Shown: piece after piece, positions 34,770-47,636 of the stretch
How positions within the stretch are numbered: position 1 is the first letter of the stretch
Layout: each line of letters opens with the position of its first letter
Assembly (NCBI RefSeq): GCF_000002595.2
Contig: NC_057009.1
Span: 4,977,283-5,041,282 of the forward strand
Direction of reading: 5' to 3'
DNA: 64,000 nucleotides
DNA from: Chlamydomonas reinhardtii
Lineage: Eukaryota; Chlorophyta; Chlorophyceae; Chlamydomonadales; Chlamydomonadaceae
Translations under genes and position numbers: made by a program
The notes under the pieces: generated by a model
Seen by the model: the letters and a program-made list of their open reading frames with translations, nothing else
Databases searched by the model: none
Told to the model about the DNA's origin: nothing

Positions 34770-36596
34770 GGTGTTTCCGGGTTGGATGCGGACGCCGATG
34801 GCGTTTACCTAATAAGCTCTGGACGGCAGCGGGCCAGCCGGGGCGCTTGGCCCCGGGGAGAGGTGATAGGCAGTGGCAAAGGTGTACAGGTTACGAACGG
34901 ACATGCCTGGGTCGTGGACACGTCAGGCATGGTGAAGCAAATGCTGGTATTGACGCTGATGTAGACGGGTGAAGATACATGCAATCTGGACTGTCTAAAT
35001 GCGATTGCTTGAATGACCAAGTTTTTGGGCTGAGCCCCCCGAGCGAAGCGATCCAGGGGGGGGCGAAACCCCCCAGGATTGCCCCTGTCCGTGCCTGCCT
35101 GCCTGCCTGCGTGCCTGCCTGCGTCGACAAAAAGTGCCAAACTGGCGCAAACCGCGAGTGCCACGTATTATTAATTGCTATTCCCTATTGTAGAAAAATA
35201 GGCGGCAGGGAAAACTCGGCCGGAGCGAGAAGCGACCTCGTGAGTCCATGGACATCTTGACTTTCTTCAGTCCGCGAGTATAGCTCTCGGCCCCTAAATA
35301 TCTTACATCCATGTATCAAAACATGTCGACGACAAGCGTCTTGGGGCAAGAATGTCGAAATTGTTTGCAACAGCCAAACCATGCGTCCCCGAGCCTTAAA
35401 TGTGTCGCGGCCCGGGATCCCGCGCCCGAGCCCGGCTAGCCGTTTGCGGTGCTTGAGTGGGATGTGGGTGAGGTGCATTTGGGATATCATGGACCGTGAA
35501 GTGGCGTGGGTAAGGTGGCGTGGCGTGGCGGGGACAGGGCATGTCGGTGCCTCGGCACGGCGTTGGCATAGTGGCCAGTCCCGCTGGATGGGCTTGCAAG
35601 GGTGCTGTTCATGTCGCCGGTGCCCATCGTCACATCCCTTGCGCTTCATGGGGCTCAGCCCATTTTCCAGCTGTACAAAGCTGACACCCCTTGTCCGTAC
35701 CGTGTGCTGGTAGAGGAGCAACGGTGCGGACTTCAGCGCTGCAACGTATTGCGCTTACAAGAGATGTGTTATCCGTAAGATATCCAACGCGCCTCGTCAC
35801 AGCTACAAGGAGCGAGCATCTGCCTCACAGCAATCCAACGCGCCTCGTCACAGCTCTAGTGAGCTATCCAACACCGCAACACGCGGGCCTGGCCCCACTG
35901 CTTCACACTCATTCCAACCTCCAACTATCTCCAATCTGCAGAGAGCATCCTGCCTAACTCTAGTCGCTGCAACACCTTCGTCTCCTTCCGTGAATCCCTA
36001 CACCTCCTGCTTGACCTATCCGCTGCACCCTAAGGGACTTTACCAACTTGCCTTACCACTGTCCCACCACACACCTCCTGCTTGACCCACTCCTCCCTGA
36101 CTGTCTACCTGGCTTATCATCATGCCAGTACACCGCTTCAGCCCCACTCAAGTATATATACAAAGTTGCACGAGACCTACGCTCGTGGCCCTGCCGCTGC
36201 ACGGCGGTCAGCCGACCGCACACCACAGCCGCGCTTGCACGAATGCATGAACAATCGAGTTTGAGCACCCACCGGCTTTCCTCCGCGGACAACTCGCCGC
36301 ATGACAAACGGAATGCCCCGCTCCCCCACGTCTCGCGCGCGATCCGCGCTCGTAGCTTCCAAAGTCACGGCATACGCTGCATGCAAGTCCGTAATTTTGT
36401 CCACCCTTTGGCCTGGCTAGCCTGCGCATGGTCGTACATGCTGCGTGTCTCACAACTTCGGTTCCTGGCCTACCTGTGTCAACCTGGGTGCCTGAGCATG
36501 ACGTCCTGCATCTTACTACCCAAAACCTCTAACGCCTGCAAAGTTTCGCCTTGGGTCATCACACCTGCACGCCACGCCACGCCGTAGATGTCAGGG
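34770..36596. other. 1.8-kb intergenic region, between PPD6 and elongin A
   Basis: No gene recognised. It holds a G/C-rich imperfect inverted repeat (about 35030-35085), a short GCCT tandem run (about 35095-35125), a direct repeat of ATCCAACGCGCCTCGTCACA at about 35778 and 35830, and a candidate TGTAA on the minus strand at 35755-35759 for elongin A. Confidence 0.5.
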
Positions 36597-38960
36597 TCAC
36601 AGGTCATCCGTGGGCTTAAACCCACCTGCTCTTGCGGCTCCCCCACCGCCGCCCCCACCCGCCCGGCCGCCACCAGCCACAGCCGCCACTCGCGGCGGCG
36701 GCTTGGTGCCGTCACTCGCCCTGTGCACGCCAGTGGATGGCTTGGTCGGCGGTATCGTGGGCGGCCCAATCGATGCCAGCGTGTTTCGTGCCGTAGGCAC
36801 AGCAAACTTGCTCTGCCCGGGCGATGACGAGGGAGGCGCCTGGCGGGGAAACATAACGCGGGGATCCGGCTTCGCAGGCCCCGCCCCATTTCCTGACGCC
36901 ACGCTTGATCCCTGCCCCGACCGCGGACGAGAGAGCTTGCTGGCCAGCTGGCTGCCGGCTGCGTCTGGTGCGGGCCGCTTGCTGCCTGCTGTTGGAGTGG
37001 GGCTGGCGGATTGCGGGTGCGAATAGGAGCGAAACCCCGTCATGCCACTGGAAGGGCTAGCAGACGACGTCGGAGCTGACGCCGCGGCGGCCCGTGCTGC
37101 CGCCACGGCCGCCTGACGCGCTGCCACCTGCTGTAGCTGCGGCGGCACGATCTCGCTGCCGCTGCCGCTTCCACTGCCGCTGCCGCTGCCGCCGCCCGCC
37201 GCCTTGCCCAGTTGACCCAGCTGGCCGCCGGTCGTTCGGTTTAGCAGCGCCGCGCCGGCCAGGCTGCTGCTGCGGCCCGTAGCGGCGGCGGACACAGGCG
37301 GCGCCGGTGCCTGCGTGTGAATGACACGCACGCTGGTGGCAGGCCGTGGGGCGGGCCGCACCAACCCCAGCTCCTTCAGCAGCTTGGCTTGCGCCCCGGG
37401 CTTGGATAGCACGCTGCTGCGGCTATCGGCCCGGGGCTTGTGCAGGAAGGCGGAGGCCGAGCCGCCGGCACCGGCCCCACGGCCGCCGGAGGTGCGCGCG
37501 GGCGCCAGGGTCCGTGTTCGCTTGCTGGGGACAAGCTTGTCAATCATCTGCGGGGCATGAGCAGAACGGTAGTAACTGTGTTAAGTGTCGAGCGGAGACT
37601 TGCAACGATGACTAATTAAACAGCGGTTGCATGTACAGCCACGCCATCCTCCGGAAAGCGGGGAGGTGGAAGGGGTGATGGTGTGCGCTCCCGCACCTTG
37701 GCCTTGCGGCTCTCGCGGTCCTGGTTGGCCAGCTGGTAGGCGGCGGCAATGCGCTCCTTGGCGGCGGCGGCGCGCTCCTCCATCTCCGCCTTGCGCCGCG
37801 CGTATAGCGTGCGGTAGTCACCTGCCGGAAGTGACGGTACCGGTACAGAAATTTCACGGTGTATCTCTCTGTCCACTGCTAGGACGTCCTTGGTCTCATT
37901 GTCAGGCAAGAGGGCTGCACAGCGGTTTGTTGCCGCGGCGCCGATAAGGCGGCCCGCGCTCACCAGGATCCCCAGTCACGCCGCGCGGGTGTGTGTAGTC
38001 CGGCGGCGGCTCACTCTCCAGCTGTGGCACCTGCAGCCCGGCGCGCACAAAGGTGCCGATGACAGCCACTCACAGTCAGCAGAACCAGTGAAGCTGTCCG
38101 GAAAGCCAATCCACCGTGAGCTGCTGGTACAGTGCACTTAGCCCAACACTTGCAGGTATCTTCAATTCCCCATGCGGGACTAAGGCTGCCCTGGTAAGGG
38201 TTGTGACGCCTTTCGCTGGAGTCTGGACGCAGAGGCTGCCCCCACTGCCCACCTCCAGTTTGGCTGTGGAGCCCAAGTCGGCCTCCATGAGCCGCCGCCA
38301 CAGGTGCCACGTGTACCACTCCAGGTCCCGGTCACTGCCAGTGCTGCGGTTGGTACAAAATGCAGGGAACAGGCTGACTTTGAAGGTGCTGCCGACTGAG
38401 TTGGCTTCCCACGTGTGAGAGCCCCCTAAAGTCAGCACAAGGACAGGCCTGGCCAAGGGCCTGGCCCTTTATCAGGGTTGGTGGATGGTGGTGCGGTGTG
38501 GTGGATTGTTGGAGCCGCCTGACACCTGGAGAGCTCTCACCGTGTTTCGTCCTCCACCATCGCAAGCTGCTCTGCGTTGCAGTGCCAGAGGAGCGCCCGC
38601 AGCGACTCCGGGTCAACCCACCCGATGTCGCCTGTGGCCGCCAAGCAGCAAGCAACAAAAGTGGTACCCGACATAGGGGGCGGGTTGGCAACAGTGGGGA
38701 GCGAGCTCCGGAAACCCAGGATGCCCATAACTGCATCATCTGATCATATGCAAAAGCCCCCACCCTGCAGCATGCCAAAACTTCCAGCAGGACGCCGGCA
38801 TAAGTATACATGCAACCGTCGGTCGGGGCTGGGACTCACCTAGACAATGCCTGAAGCGACCCAACACATTAATGGTGATTTCTTTCAGCGTGGGCACGAC
38901 CTGGACCCGCTGGGGACGCCTCAGTTCGTTCCTGGGTTCGTTCTCCTCGTCTGAGTCCAT
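36597..38960 (-). CDS. ELOA: Elongin A (RNA polymerase II elongation factor SIII subunit A), 6 exons, 481 aa
   Basis: Exons are 38840-38960, 38541-38631, 38253-38343, 37964-38030, 37697-37821 and 36597-37547, in phase from MDSDEENEP to the TGA. Residues 22-36 (VPTLKEITINVLGRF) occupy the position of the elongin BC-box helix, and WVDPESLRALLWHCNAEQL plus MVEDETR match the F-box-like 'L..vL..C...QL..IE' segment. Residues about 125-165 (DYRTLYARRKAEMEERAAA, YQLANQDRESRKAK) match the conserved elongin A coiled region. The last exon is a Ser/Gly/Pro/Ala-rich tail. Elongin A stimulates Pol II elongation and, with elongins B/C and a cullin, forms a ubiquitin ligase. The BC-box cysteine is replaced here. 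Confidence 0.86.
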
Positions 38961-39476
38961 GTTGCAACGCTTTCAGTATGTTACACGATCAACCTCCCCA
39001 GCATTAAAAATGCCGATGATGCAAGCAGTAATAATTTAAGGCTTTTACGTCGCGAGTGCAGCGCGCATACAGTCCTTCCGTAAGACCCGCGTTCGTTGTA
39101 ACCTAAACAGTATGATGCCTTTAAGCCGTCCATGCCATAAGGTCATTTCGTCATTTCGTCAGTGAACTGACACGCAACCCGATCGGGAGCTCGGCACCCG
39201 TGTGCGAACCTGCCCCGGCACCCCTCCCCACTGCGCACCCCCGCACAAACAGGTCCACCCACATATGCCAAAAATTGGGAGCAACGTGACGCTAACTTTC
39301 ACGGTCTCCAGTATCTTAAAAACAGACTGCAAGCAAAGATACCTGCAATTGAAAATCGCGGAGCACCGCAACCTGCGCACAGCTGAACCATCCACAATCC
39401 TGCTTACCCCGACCTGACTGCCGCACGCCCCAGCGGCTCCTCGGCAGCTGCTGCCTTCACCAAAGTTGACGTAGCA
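38961..39476. other. Intergenic, between the elongin A promoter and an upstream 3' UTR
   Basis: Contains the elongin A 5' region and the 3' UTR of the Ala-rich gene. A TTACA at 38981-38985 gives a minus-strand TGTAA signal for the latter. Nothing else seen. Confidence 0.45.
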
Positions 39477-41237
39477 CTACCGCCCAAAGCAAGCAAACAG
39501 TCCCGGGCGTTTTGCCTTCTTCTTGGTTGCATCAGGACTGCTTTCCTGCGCTGCCGCGCCTTTGGAAGGCACGGCAGATAGCGATGCACCTTGAACGTCC
39601 CGTGCTGCAGGTGCCAGCGTTGCCTGCACAACCGGTGCTGCTCGCCCCGTTGACGATGCTGCCTGCTCCGTTTCTCCCGGACCACCGCTTGCCGTGCCCT
39701 GTGTCGCCTGACCGGCTGTGATGGACGTTGCGGCGGTCGCCGCAAGAGCCGCTGCTGGCGTGTGCCCTTTGTTGGGCCCGACTGCCATGCCGTCCGCCTC
39801 CACGTGCACCGGCGCCGACACCGCCACGGCCGCTGCTTTGCCGGCTACAGTGCTGTCTACAGGAGGTGTTGTTGCGGGGCCGTGTGCTCCATTTGCTGCA
39901 GCCTGTGAAGCGCTCTGTTCCACAGTTCGTGCAGTACTGGACAATTGAGCCACTGCGGTCACGGCTGCCTCAGTCGGCTTCAAGGCGCTGCTAGGCCTTG
40001 CGGCGGCCTCCACCGCTGTTGCGTCACGCCCAACTTCCGGCGCTTGATCATTTGCCGCAACAACACCCGCCGACGCGCCAACAGGTCCTGTGGCCAGCTC
40101 TTGCGCTGAAGCCTCCGTAGGCACGTCAGCGGCCTGCTCTGATGCGGTCACTTGCGCCATCTCAGGTGTTGGCAATAACGCCACTGCCTGCTGCGCGGCA
40201 GCACCTGCACCCCCAGCGTCCCGCGTCGCCTGCTCGGCCGCTGATGCTGCGTCATTCGCCGCCGCTGTTGCTGCGTCAGCTGACTCCGCTGCGTCCACCC
40301 CTTGTGATGGCGTCGCCGTTGCGCGCGCCTCGCCGACGGGCTGCATGGCCGGGGCCCCAGGCGGCAGCACGGCCGCCACGGCAGCTGCCGCCGCCGCCTC
40401 CATGCTGGCTTGGCGCGTGCCACTAACCATCGCCCCGCGGCTATTGCGGCTGGCGTTGCGGCTCATGCGCCGGGACAGGAACCTCTGCACGGCCGCGGTG
40501 GTGGCCTGCTCCGATGGCGCCTGCACATCCTCGTCTGCGGCGGTGGCCAGCACCTCCGCTTGGTGCCGCAGCGCCTCATTGGCTTCATGGAGCGCTTGGA
40601 TAGCCGTACGCGAGCGGTTGACGCTCGCCTGCTTCGCGAGGGCGCGGGCGTGGGGATGAACGGGGGCGTGGGGTGACAGCGGCTGCATGACTGAGAGCGC
40701 TGAGCTGCTGGGTATGCTGGACTCTCCAGCCAAGGTTGACGCCCCGATTGTGGTGTCCGAGAATTGGGTTGCCCGTAGCAAGTCCGAGGGCGTGTCCGGC
40801 TGCTGGCGCGGCGATGCCATTGAGACTGGCGCGTCAGCAGTGCCCTGTCCAGGTGCAGTGCCCACGAGGGCAGGGGCCTGACCCCCGGAAGCTGCTGCAC
40901 CGACCTCGGACCGCCTTTCCTTTGAGACCTACGACGTGAGAACCAATGAGTGTTCAGGCCCATGAGTCTTAGAAGCCAGCTGGCGGGCTTGGCCATGCGG
41001 AATGCGCATTTGGAAGGTCTGCACATGAAGGCCCTTTGGCCCATTCCCCATCTCCCAGCAATGCAGCACTTTCTGGAGTTCCCACAGAGCGGCGATACAG
41101 TTGCCAAGGTTGCGGGCGGTCAAAGCGGCAGGACAATAGGAACTTACAGCACGAAGCGCCCAGTCCACGACAATGATGACGAGCGCTAATACGTATGAGC
41201 CCACCAGCAGACAGTTCAGCTGCGCCGGTCCTTGCAT
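39477..41237 (-). CDS. Alanine-rich protein with one N-terminal membrane segment
   Basis: The favoured model has two exons: 41070-41237, ending at a weak GTGCTG donor, and 39477-40928 after a TAG acceptor. Together they encode about 539 aa in phase. Residues about 9-31 (CLLVGSYVLALVIIVVDWAL) form a membrane helix or signal anchor. The rest is Ala/Thr/Ser/Gln low complexity with a short helical region (about 134-160, HEANEALRHQAEVLATAADE) and ends KKKAKRPGLFACFGR, a basic tail with a single Cys that could be lipid-modified. The long exon is confident. The first exon and its donor are not. No family recognised. Confidence 0.5.
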
Positions 41238-41770
41238 ATATGTGAGTCGCTCAGAATGTTGTCAAAGTGGAAGCTCCTTCCCTCGTGCGCGTGTAAGTGG
41301 TCTATAACAACTTCCTTTACAGAGTGCCGACACGGGTATAAGTGGTCAAACAGACTTCTGTCGTGCCAGCCGAGCCGATGCAGCCTGCCCGCCCTTCCGC
41401 AATGACCCTTGCCTGCTGCCGTCCCCCGCGCGGATTGCTGTTTTGATTGTCCGCTATTACTTACAAGCCGGTGTGCCATACTGCATATAGACGCCTCACC
41501 CACGCACCGGCCGCGGGCCCCGGCCTGCTACCGCAGTGGCCACACTGGCCAGAGTCTCACCTTTCCCAGTGGCTTCCGGGCCTACTTGGCATTATCTCAG
41601 CCCATAATGCTCATCTACAGCTCATCTACAGGCTGTGTCCGACCGACTGGGGGCATACTGCACCCATGCCTAACTCTCATCCCCTGCGCACCGTATTGTT
41701 ACCGTATTGTTATGCAAATCTTCCTGAATGCGTCAGTCAAATCTACCTGAAGCGTGCTGCTCCGTGCTGC
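41238..41770. other. Intergenic, 3' UTR of the L-domain-like gene and an upstream promoter
   Basis: No gene recognised. A minus-strand TGTAA lies at 41461-41465. Confidence 0.5.
41461..41465 (-). promoter_or_regulatory. TGTAA polyadenylation signal for the L-domain-like gene
   Basis: TTACA on the plus strand, about 310 nt past the stop at 41771. Confidence 0.5.
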
Positions 41771-44700
41771 TTACTTTTTTTGCTGTGCACCGCTGCCGCC
41801 ACCGCCACTGCTACCGCCGCCACCGCCGCTGCCCTGCGCCAGACCGCGGAGGCGGCTCGCCTCTGCGTTGTCCCCGGGCAGGCTGGGGTTGTTGGCAATG
41901 TTAACCGGCCCGCCCACTGACTGCAGTCCCTCCAGGCCCTTCAGCGACTGTAGGCCGTTGTTGTTGGCGATAGACAGCAGCCCGCCCACACGCGTGAGCG
42001 ACCCTGCATGCGGCGACGGGGCACACGCGGAAGTCGGGCAGGAGGGTGAGAGGCAGACACGGAACAGCTTGCTACATGCACGCTCACTTGCATAATTTGC
42101 ACGCCTTGTGTCGACCACCTTCCTGCGCGCTATCGTTACTTACACCCACATACACCCACACGGTACGGAGACACGGGGCTGGACAACAAGATCTTCCAGG
42201 GTTACCCAGCCCACGCACTCACCTAGCCCGCTGAGGTCCTTGAGTCCGGCGTTGTCGGATATGACCAGGTTGAGCCCCACACTGCCCAGCCCCGACAGCT
42301 GGCCCAGGCTGGTGAGTGCCGGCAGTCCGGACAGCATGACGTCGGACGGCACTGACTTGAGGCGGGACAGCCCAGACAGGTCCGCCAGCTGCTGGTCCCA
42401 CAGCACAGCCACGGACTTGCCTGGGTGGTGCAAAAGGAGGTGATTTTGGAGGCGAACCGAGGGACACGAAGTTGTGATGCGGCGCGGCTTTTCTAGAGTG
42501 GGGTGGAGCCGCAGCGGTCGGACATACGCGGCAGGGCTGCCGACACACAGTGATTCAGCACGTGCTCACCGACGTAGGTGAGGGACTTGAGTCCTGAGGT
42601 GGAGCTGAGCGAGCTGCACTTCTTGATCAGGACCTCGCCGTACACTGACTCCAGGGCGCCCAGGCCGTCCAGGCTGTATAGAGCTGTGTGGACCCAGGGG
42701 CCAGGAAGGCAGGGCAGAGGGGGATTCCAAGGGAAGGACGTGTCGTTACCGTAACCACTCCCCAAAGGACTATGGGGAGGCATTCTGAAGGCGTAAGCAC
42801 AGTCAGTCCGTGGTGGTGGGACAGAAGCGGGCAGGCAGCGGGACGCATGGAGTGGCCAACGAAACGGGGGGTCGCCGGCAACTGCTGTGAGAGCCCTTGC
42901 CCGCCTTACATGCCAGTCGGTCCAGGTGAAGGGAGGCACCGATGCTCCTCACGGCCTGCGGTTGAGGATGTACCACAAGGAGTGAGCCGCAGGGGGCCTG
43001 GCGCACAAACCCGAGGTCAGGCCACACTGCTGCGCGGCGCAGCTGCCGCCTGGTGCAGACGCTCGTGTGCACAATGCCGAATACAGCCAACATGCGCCCG
43101 GGGAGCCCATCCCTGCTGGGGAGCCCGTAATGCGTCCGCCACTTGCCAACAGCAATCAAGACAACCCTTGCCAACACCGCCAACACCATTGCAAGGCACG
43201 CGCCACCTTGAATCCATCCAAGTCCTTGAGCGAGTCACAGCCCTGGATCCACAGGTCGCTGAACACCGAGGTCAGGGGCCCCAGCCCGCGACTGGACGCG
43301 AGCGCGGGGCAGAAGAGCACGTTGAAGTCGCCGCCCAGGGCCGCCAGAGATCCCAGCCCGGAGAAGTCCTTCAGGCGCGGCAGCGAGAGGATGCCCACTG
43401 TGCCCGCGTACTGTCGGCGGGGCATGGAAAGGGGTGGGGCGTTAGGCGGAAAGGGGGGCGTTAGGCAGCAATTTAGGGCCGAAAGCGCGTTGTTGAAAGG
43501 CTAGGGGTATCGCAGTCGCATGCCTACGGTATACACACGCCGTGACAGCGTGCGTGTCTGCACGCGCGTGCACATGAGCACACAGTAACACAAAACGGTG
43601 TGTTCATACGCACGCGCGCGCGCGCCGTGCTAGTGAACCGCACACCTGCACGTTGTCCAGTCCCTGCAGTGTCTCCAGCACGCTGCTCCTGTCCGGTGCG
43701 CCCACCACCACCAGCGCCCCGTACACAGCCGTCACACCGGCCAGCGGCCACAGCCCCTTGCCCAGATCGCCGTTGCTCCAGACCACCAGTGAGCCGCTTG
43801 GAACGACATGAGGAGTGAAGGCAGCAGTGCAGGCGCGTGGTTGTGATCAGGTTGGCAGGGCAGCCGCGGACCCACGGTTAAGCAGTTGTAATGTCGGACC
43901 CACACCGTAGCAATTGTTGTGGCGCCAATTATTTCTTTGGAGCCCGCAGCCTCGGCATCCCATCCGGCTGACCACTGCACTTACGTGATGACGCCGAGCT
44001 TTTTGACCTCTCCGCCGGTGCCGTACAAGTTGACCAGGCGCGTGTTGTACGGTCGTATGTCGATCTTGTCCTTGTCCATGGGCGGCATGAAGTCCTGTAG
44101 CCACACGTTCACATCGTCCCTGTGCGCATCGGAGGAAATTGAAGGGAAGTGCGGCGTTCCAATGATAGTGCAGCAAGCAACACGCATCGGCGAGAAGGAA
44201 AAGAGCGAGGCGAGGCAACACAGGGCAGGTACACATAAGGCGTCCATATCCAGGCGGTGGGGCCCGCTGCTAAGTACAACCTCTAGCACTAGTACAGCAC
44301 TACTCACAGGTCAGGCGCCTGGCCCGCGTACACAAGCACCACCGACGCATCCGGGTCGGCCCGCGTGCCTTGGCCGGCACCGCCGCTAGATGCAGCCGCC
44401 GCCGTCGCCACCGCTGCGGAGCCGCCTGCACCAAAACGCGCCTCCAGCGCGGGCGGCAGCTCCAGTCTGTTGTCGCCGTTGTTGGTCTGTGTGAGGCGGC
44501 TGAGGGAGGTGAGGGAGGTGAGCGGCAGCAGGTCGCGCAGGTTGCCGTTGCCCTTGGCCACGATCTGGCCGCCGATGGTGCGCAGGTTCTGTGTGCGGAA
44601 GGGAAATGGGGCGTGGCGCGTGGTGTCGTCATATGAGTGCAGTCCAGGCAGATGGCATGCACCTGAATGGCTCTTTACATGACAATGCCCTGCGTACGTG

Positions 44701-46448
44701 CGAAGGCAGTGGCAAAGCAACATAGGCTGTGCATAGGGTGCAAACACAGCCGCAGTTCGCAGCTCTGGCCGCCCATACATGATGCGGCCGCCCACTCACC
44801 CCTAGGCCCTGCACGCTAGTGAGCGCCTGGTTGCTCAGCAGCGCCACGTCGCCGCCCACAGACGTCAGGCCGTCCAGGCCCTTGAGCGAGCGCAGGCGGG
44901 CGTTGTCTGACACGATGAGCTGGCCGGGCAGGGCGCGGATGGCCTCCAGACCCCTGCGTACGGGTGGGGAGGGGAGCCGGGCGGCGCGGAAACGTGGTGC
45001 GTGGTGGTTGGGCAAAGAGATGGTTTGTGGAGGTGGCGGCTGGGGCCTTTGCCTGGCCGGCTGTCGGCGGGCACACTGCAGGTGCTCAATACTGCTGGTG
45101 GTGACGATGGCTTGGAGCAGTCAGCGCGGGTGCTGCCTACGCGGCCACACGCCTGCTCACTTGAGATCGGCCAGAGCGTCCATGTTGTAGATGAGCAGGT
45201 TCTTGGCGGACTGCAGGAGGAGCAACACAGAGCGCACGTACCGGTAGGACAGCTCCAAGGCAGCGGCCACGGCACGGCGCCTTCACGGCAGTCCCAAGTA
45301 GCAATCCCGTAGCCTTCGTCCATCCGCAAACCTGCACCACGTCACGGCAACCCGCCGAAGCCACTCGACGCCACCCACCGCAACAGCCTGCAGTGGCTGT
45401 AGGCTCTTGAGTCCGCCGTCGCCCAGGCCCGCCTTGCCGTACAGCATGAGGCTGCCGCCCACAGCGTTGAGTCCCGCCAGCAGGGGCAGCGAGCGATCCA
45501 GCGTGCCGTTGTCGTACAACAGCAGGGCGCCGGGAAGCGACGTCAGCTGCGCGGGGAGGGGCAGGGGCAAAGGGCGGCGCAGAATGAGGTGCGGGCGGCG
45601 CACGGGCGCGGGATGCAGGACAGGTGCGGATTTTGCGTGGATCGACACGGCGGATTCCCCCGGCTTCCGCCGAAACGCCCCAGCCAGACGTGGCGCCAGC
45701 CAATGGGCACCGCCAGCGACCACAGGCAAACTGCTCGCTATGTAGCCCCGCTTCCACGCGTCACATTCCGGGGGTGGCCCTTGTCGCGCCACGCGCTCAC
45801 CCCCACAGTGCACGGCCCGCCCGCCTCCAGGTCCAGCAGCATCGCCTGGCCAGAGCCCAGCGGCAGAAGCTGCGAGCCCGTGTCGAACGGCAGCGCCGAC
45901 GCCACCTCTTTGAGGTCGGGCGCGCCGCCACTTCCCGCGTACGCCACCACAGTGCGGGTGTCAAAGCCTGTGTGCGTGAGAAGGGAGGGACGTGCCGCAG
46001 AGTAGCAGGGATGAGGTCCCTAGGTTTTGGAAAGGTTTGGGCCTGGGATGACCCGGGCAGGCTGCGTGAACGAGGAGCCGGCTAGCTGTCGGGCCGTTAG
46101 AGCCGGGCAGGCGGCACGCCGGTGGCTGCCGACCCGCCCGCAAGTACAGGTAGCAGCTGCCGGCCGGGGAGAACTAGGGATGTCACAGCGAGCAGCCCAG
46201 GACTCACAGCCGGCAGGCGGTCCCGCCGCCGCTGGCTTCACTTGCTGCAGCAGGCTCCGGCGCGCTGGTGACACGGACGTGGAGGCTGAGGCGCCCAGAT
46301 CGAGCAACCCAGCCGCTGCCGTGGACGGCCCCAACGCCAGAGCTAGCCCGAGCATGAGCAGGATAACTGAGCCCGCGGCCCGCGCGCGTCCAGGTGCCCT
46401 GTTCCCGCCAGCACAGCCGCGGCCTTGCTGACCGCACAGTACTGCCAT
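41771..46448 (-). CDS. Secreted receptor-L-domain-like solenoid protein, 13 exons, 713 aa
   Basis: Thirteen exons from the ATG at 46448 to the TAA at 41771 join in phase. The N-terminus has a basic segment and a hydrophobic core (VILLMLGLALALGPSTAAA), which fits a signal peptide or anchor. The body repeats a roughly 22-28-residue pattern typical of receptor L-domain/LRR-like solenoids: LEAIRALPGQLIVSDNARL, LKGLDGLTSVGGDVALLSNQ, LDGLGALESVYGEVLIKK, LSGLGSVGLNLVISDNAGL, LKGLEGLQSVGGPVNIANNP. The C-terminus is a Gly/Ser run ending QQKK. The exon that supplies AVRSIGASLHLDRLA is only 46 nt (42910-42955). A cell-wall, adhesion or ligand-binding role is likely by analogy. There is no visible C-terminal membrane helix or kinase domain. 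Confidence 0.78.
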
Positions 46449-47636
46449 GGCTATGGCGTTGCTGATGGCGATGTGCGCCCTGCAAGACCCGCGGGCTGGT
46501 AAGATGTCTGTTGCGCTTTTAGATGTGCGACCTCGATGGAGTGCCGTTTCGGTGCAGGGAACGTGCCTGAGTGCAGTAGTGACTGCCACAGTCGGGAATG
46601 CTCAACGTACACAACACGCATGTTAAGGTAGAAGCTTTTACACACGTTATCTATAGCCCAGCCAGCACAGCGCCAGCTCGCCGCCGCCTCGGACCCGAAA
46701 GTTTGCTTGATAGCGGCATCGGCCGCAGTCGGAATCGCTGGATCCGAAATCCATCCGCAAACACACGTAAGCTGATTATTACGCGCCCGACGATGCGCGC
46801 GTCCGGCGCAGCAGCTAGAGGCGACCGCCTCTGTCGGTGCTGCCACCCGTGCGACAGTAGTGCGACACCCGCGCGCGCCCGCTGGTTCAAAGCGACCTCT
46901 CGCCCGCAGGCGCCCACACACCACAACATCGACGCTGCCCGCAAACAGCATCCTCGCACGACACAGCTAAAACGTTTCTTCTCTTTGGTACAGCCAGCCT
47001 CTGACCTCGTTGGTTCAGACCGTAGCGCCTCAGCTAGAGCCGGTGCCACAAATGCCAGTAAACACTCGACCTCCAGAACGGTACTGCACGACACACTTGC
47101 TTGCCGCCAGCAGCAAACTAGTAGAAGTACAAACGCTCATGCCGCACGGCATCAGTCCATGCCATCCCAGCGAACCCATCACCAGCAGCATGCGTGTGGG
47201 CACGGCAGCGTGGCACAGCATCTTGCCAAGCTATTGATGGTGGGCTTGGCAATGCCTCGCGCCCAGGCCTTCCAGTTGTATAAATATAGCGGTACGAAGT
47301 GAAGGCGGCAGGCTCCACTGACGTACTAATCCACATCCCGCTCCAGGGCGCCAAAATGCTGGCGCACCCGCGCGCCGCGCCGCCATCCTTGCCGTGTTAT
47401 CCCAGGCTGCATGCCCCGGCCCGTGCTCCGACCAGCCGCCACTTCACAATTTACGGGGCATCCGTATGGTGCACTCCTACACCCCTACCGCTCCCACCAC
47501 CGTCTGCGCCATGGGCGCTCAGACTTCCGCACCCGCAGCCGCAGCCGCAGCCACACCCGCGTCCGCACCCGCACAGGCCTCAGCTCTATCCCCTAGGTCC
47601 CTGGTTCCTAGCCCCTAGCCCCTAGCCCCGCACTCC
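46449..47636. other. 1.2-kb intergenic region, L-domain-gene promoter and HECT-gene 3' UTR
   Basis: Both flanking genes are on the minus strand. A 234-codon plus-strand frame (46598-47302) is open but has no family resemblance, no convincing splice sites and a composition unlike the neighbouring exons, so I leave it out. A minus-strand TGTAA lies at 46638-46642, about 1 kb past the HECT stop. CCCCTAG is repeated three times near 47610. Confidence 0.45.

Noticed and set aside
46598-47302. 234-codon open frame on the plus strand between two minus-strand genes
   Set aside because: No recognisable motif, composition unlike coding exons here, and it lies across a promoter and a 3' UTR.
47600-47632. 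Possible telomere-like CCCCTAG repeats
   Set aside because: Only three short units in a C-rich 3' UTR; expected by chance in this composition.
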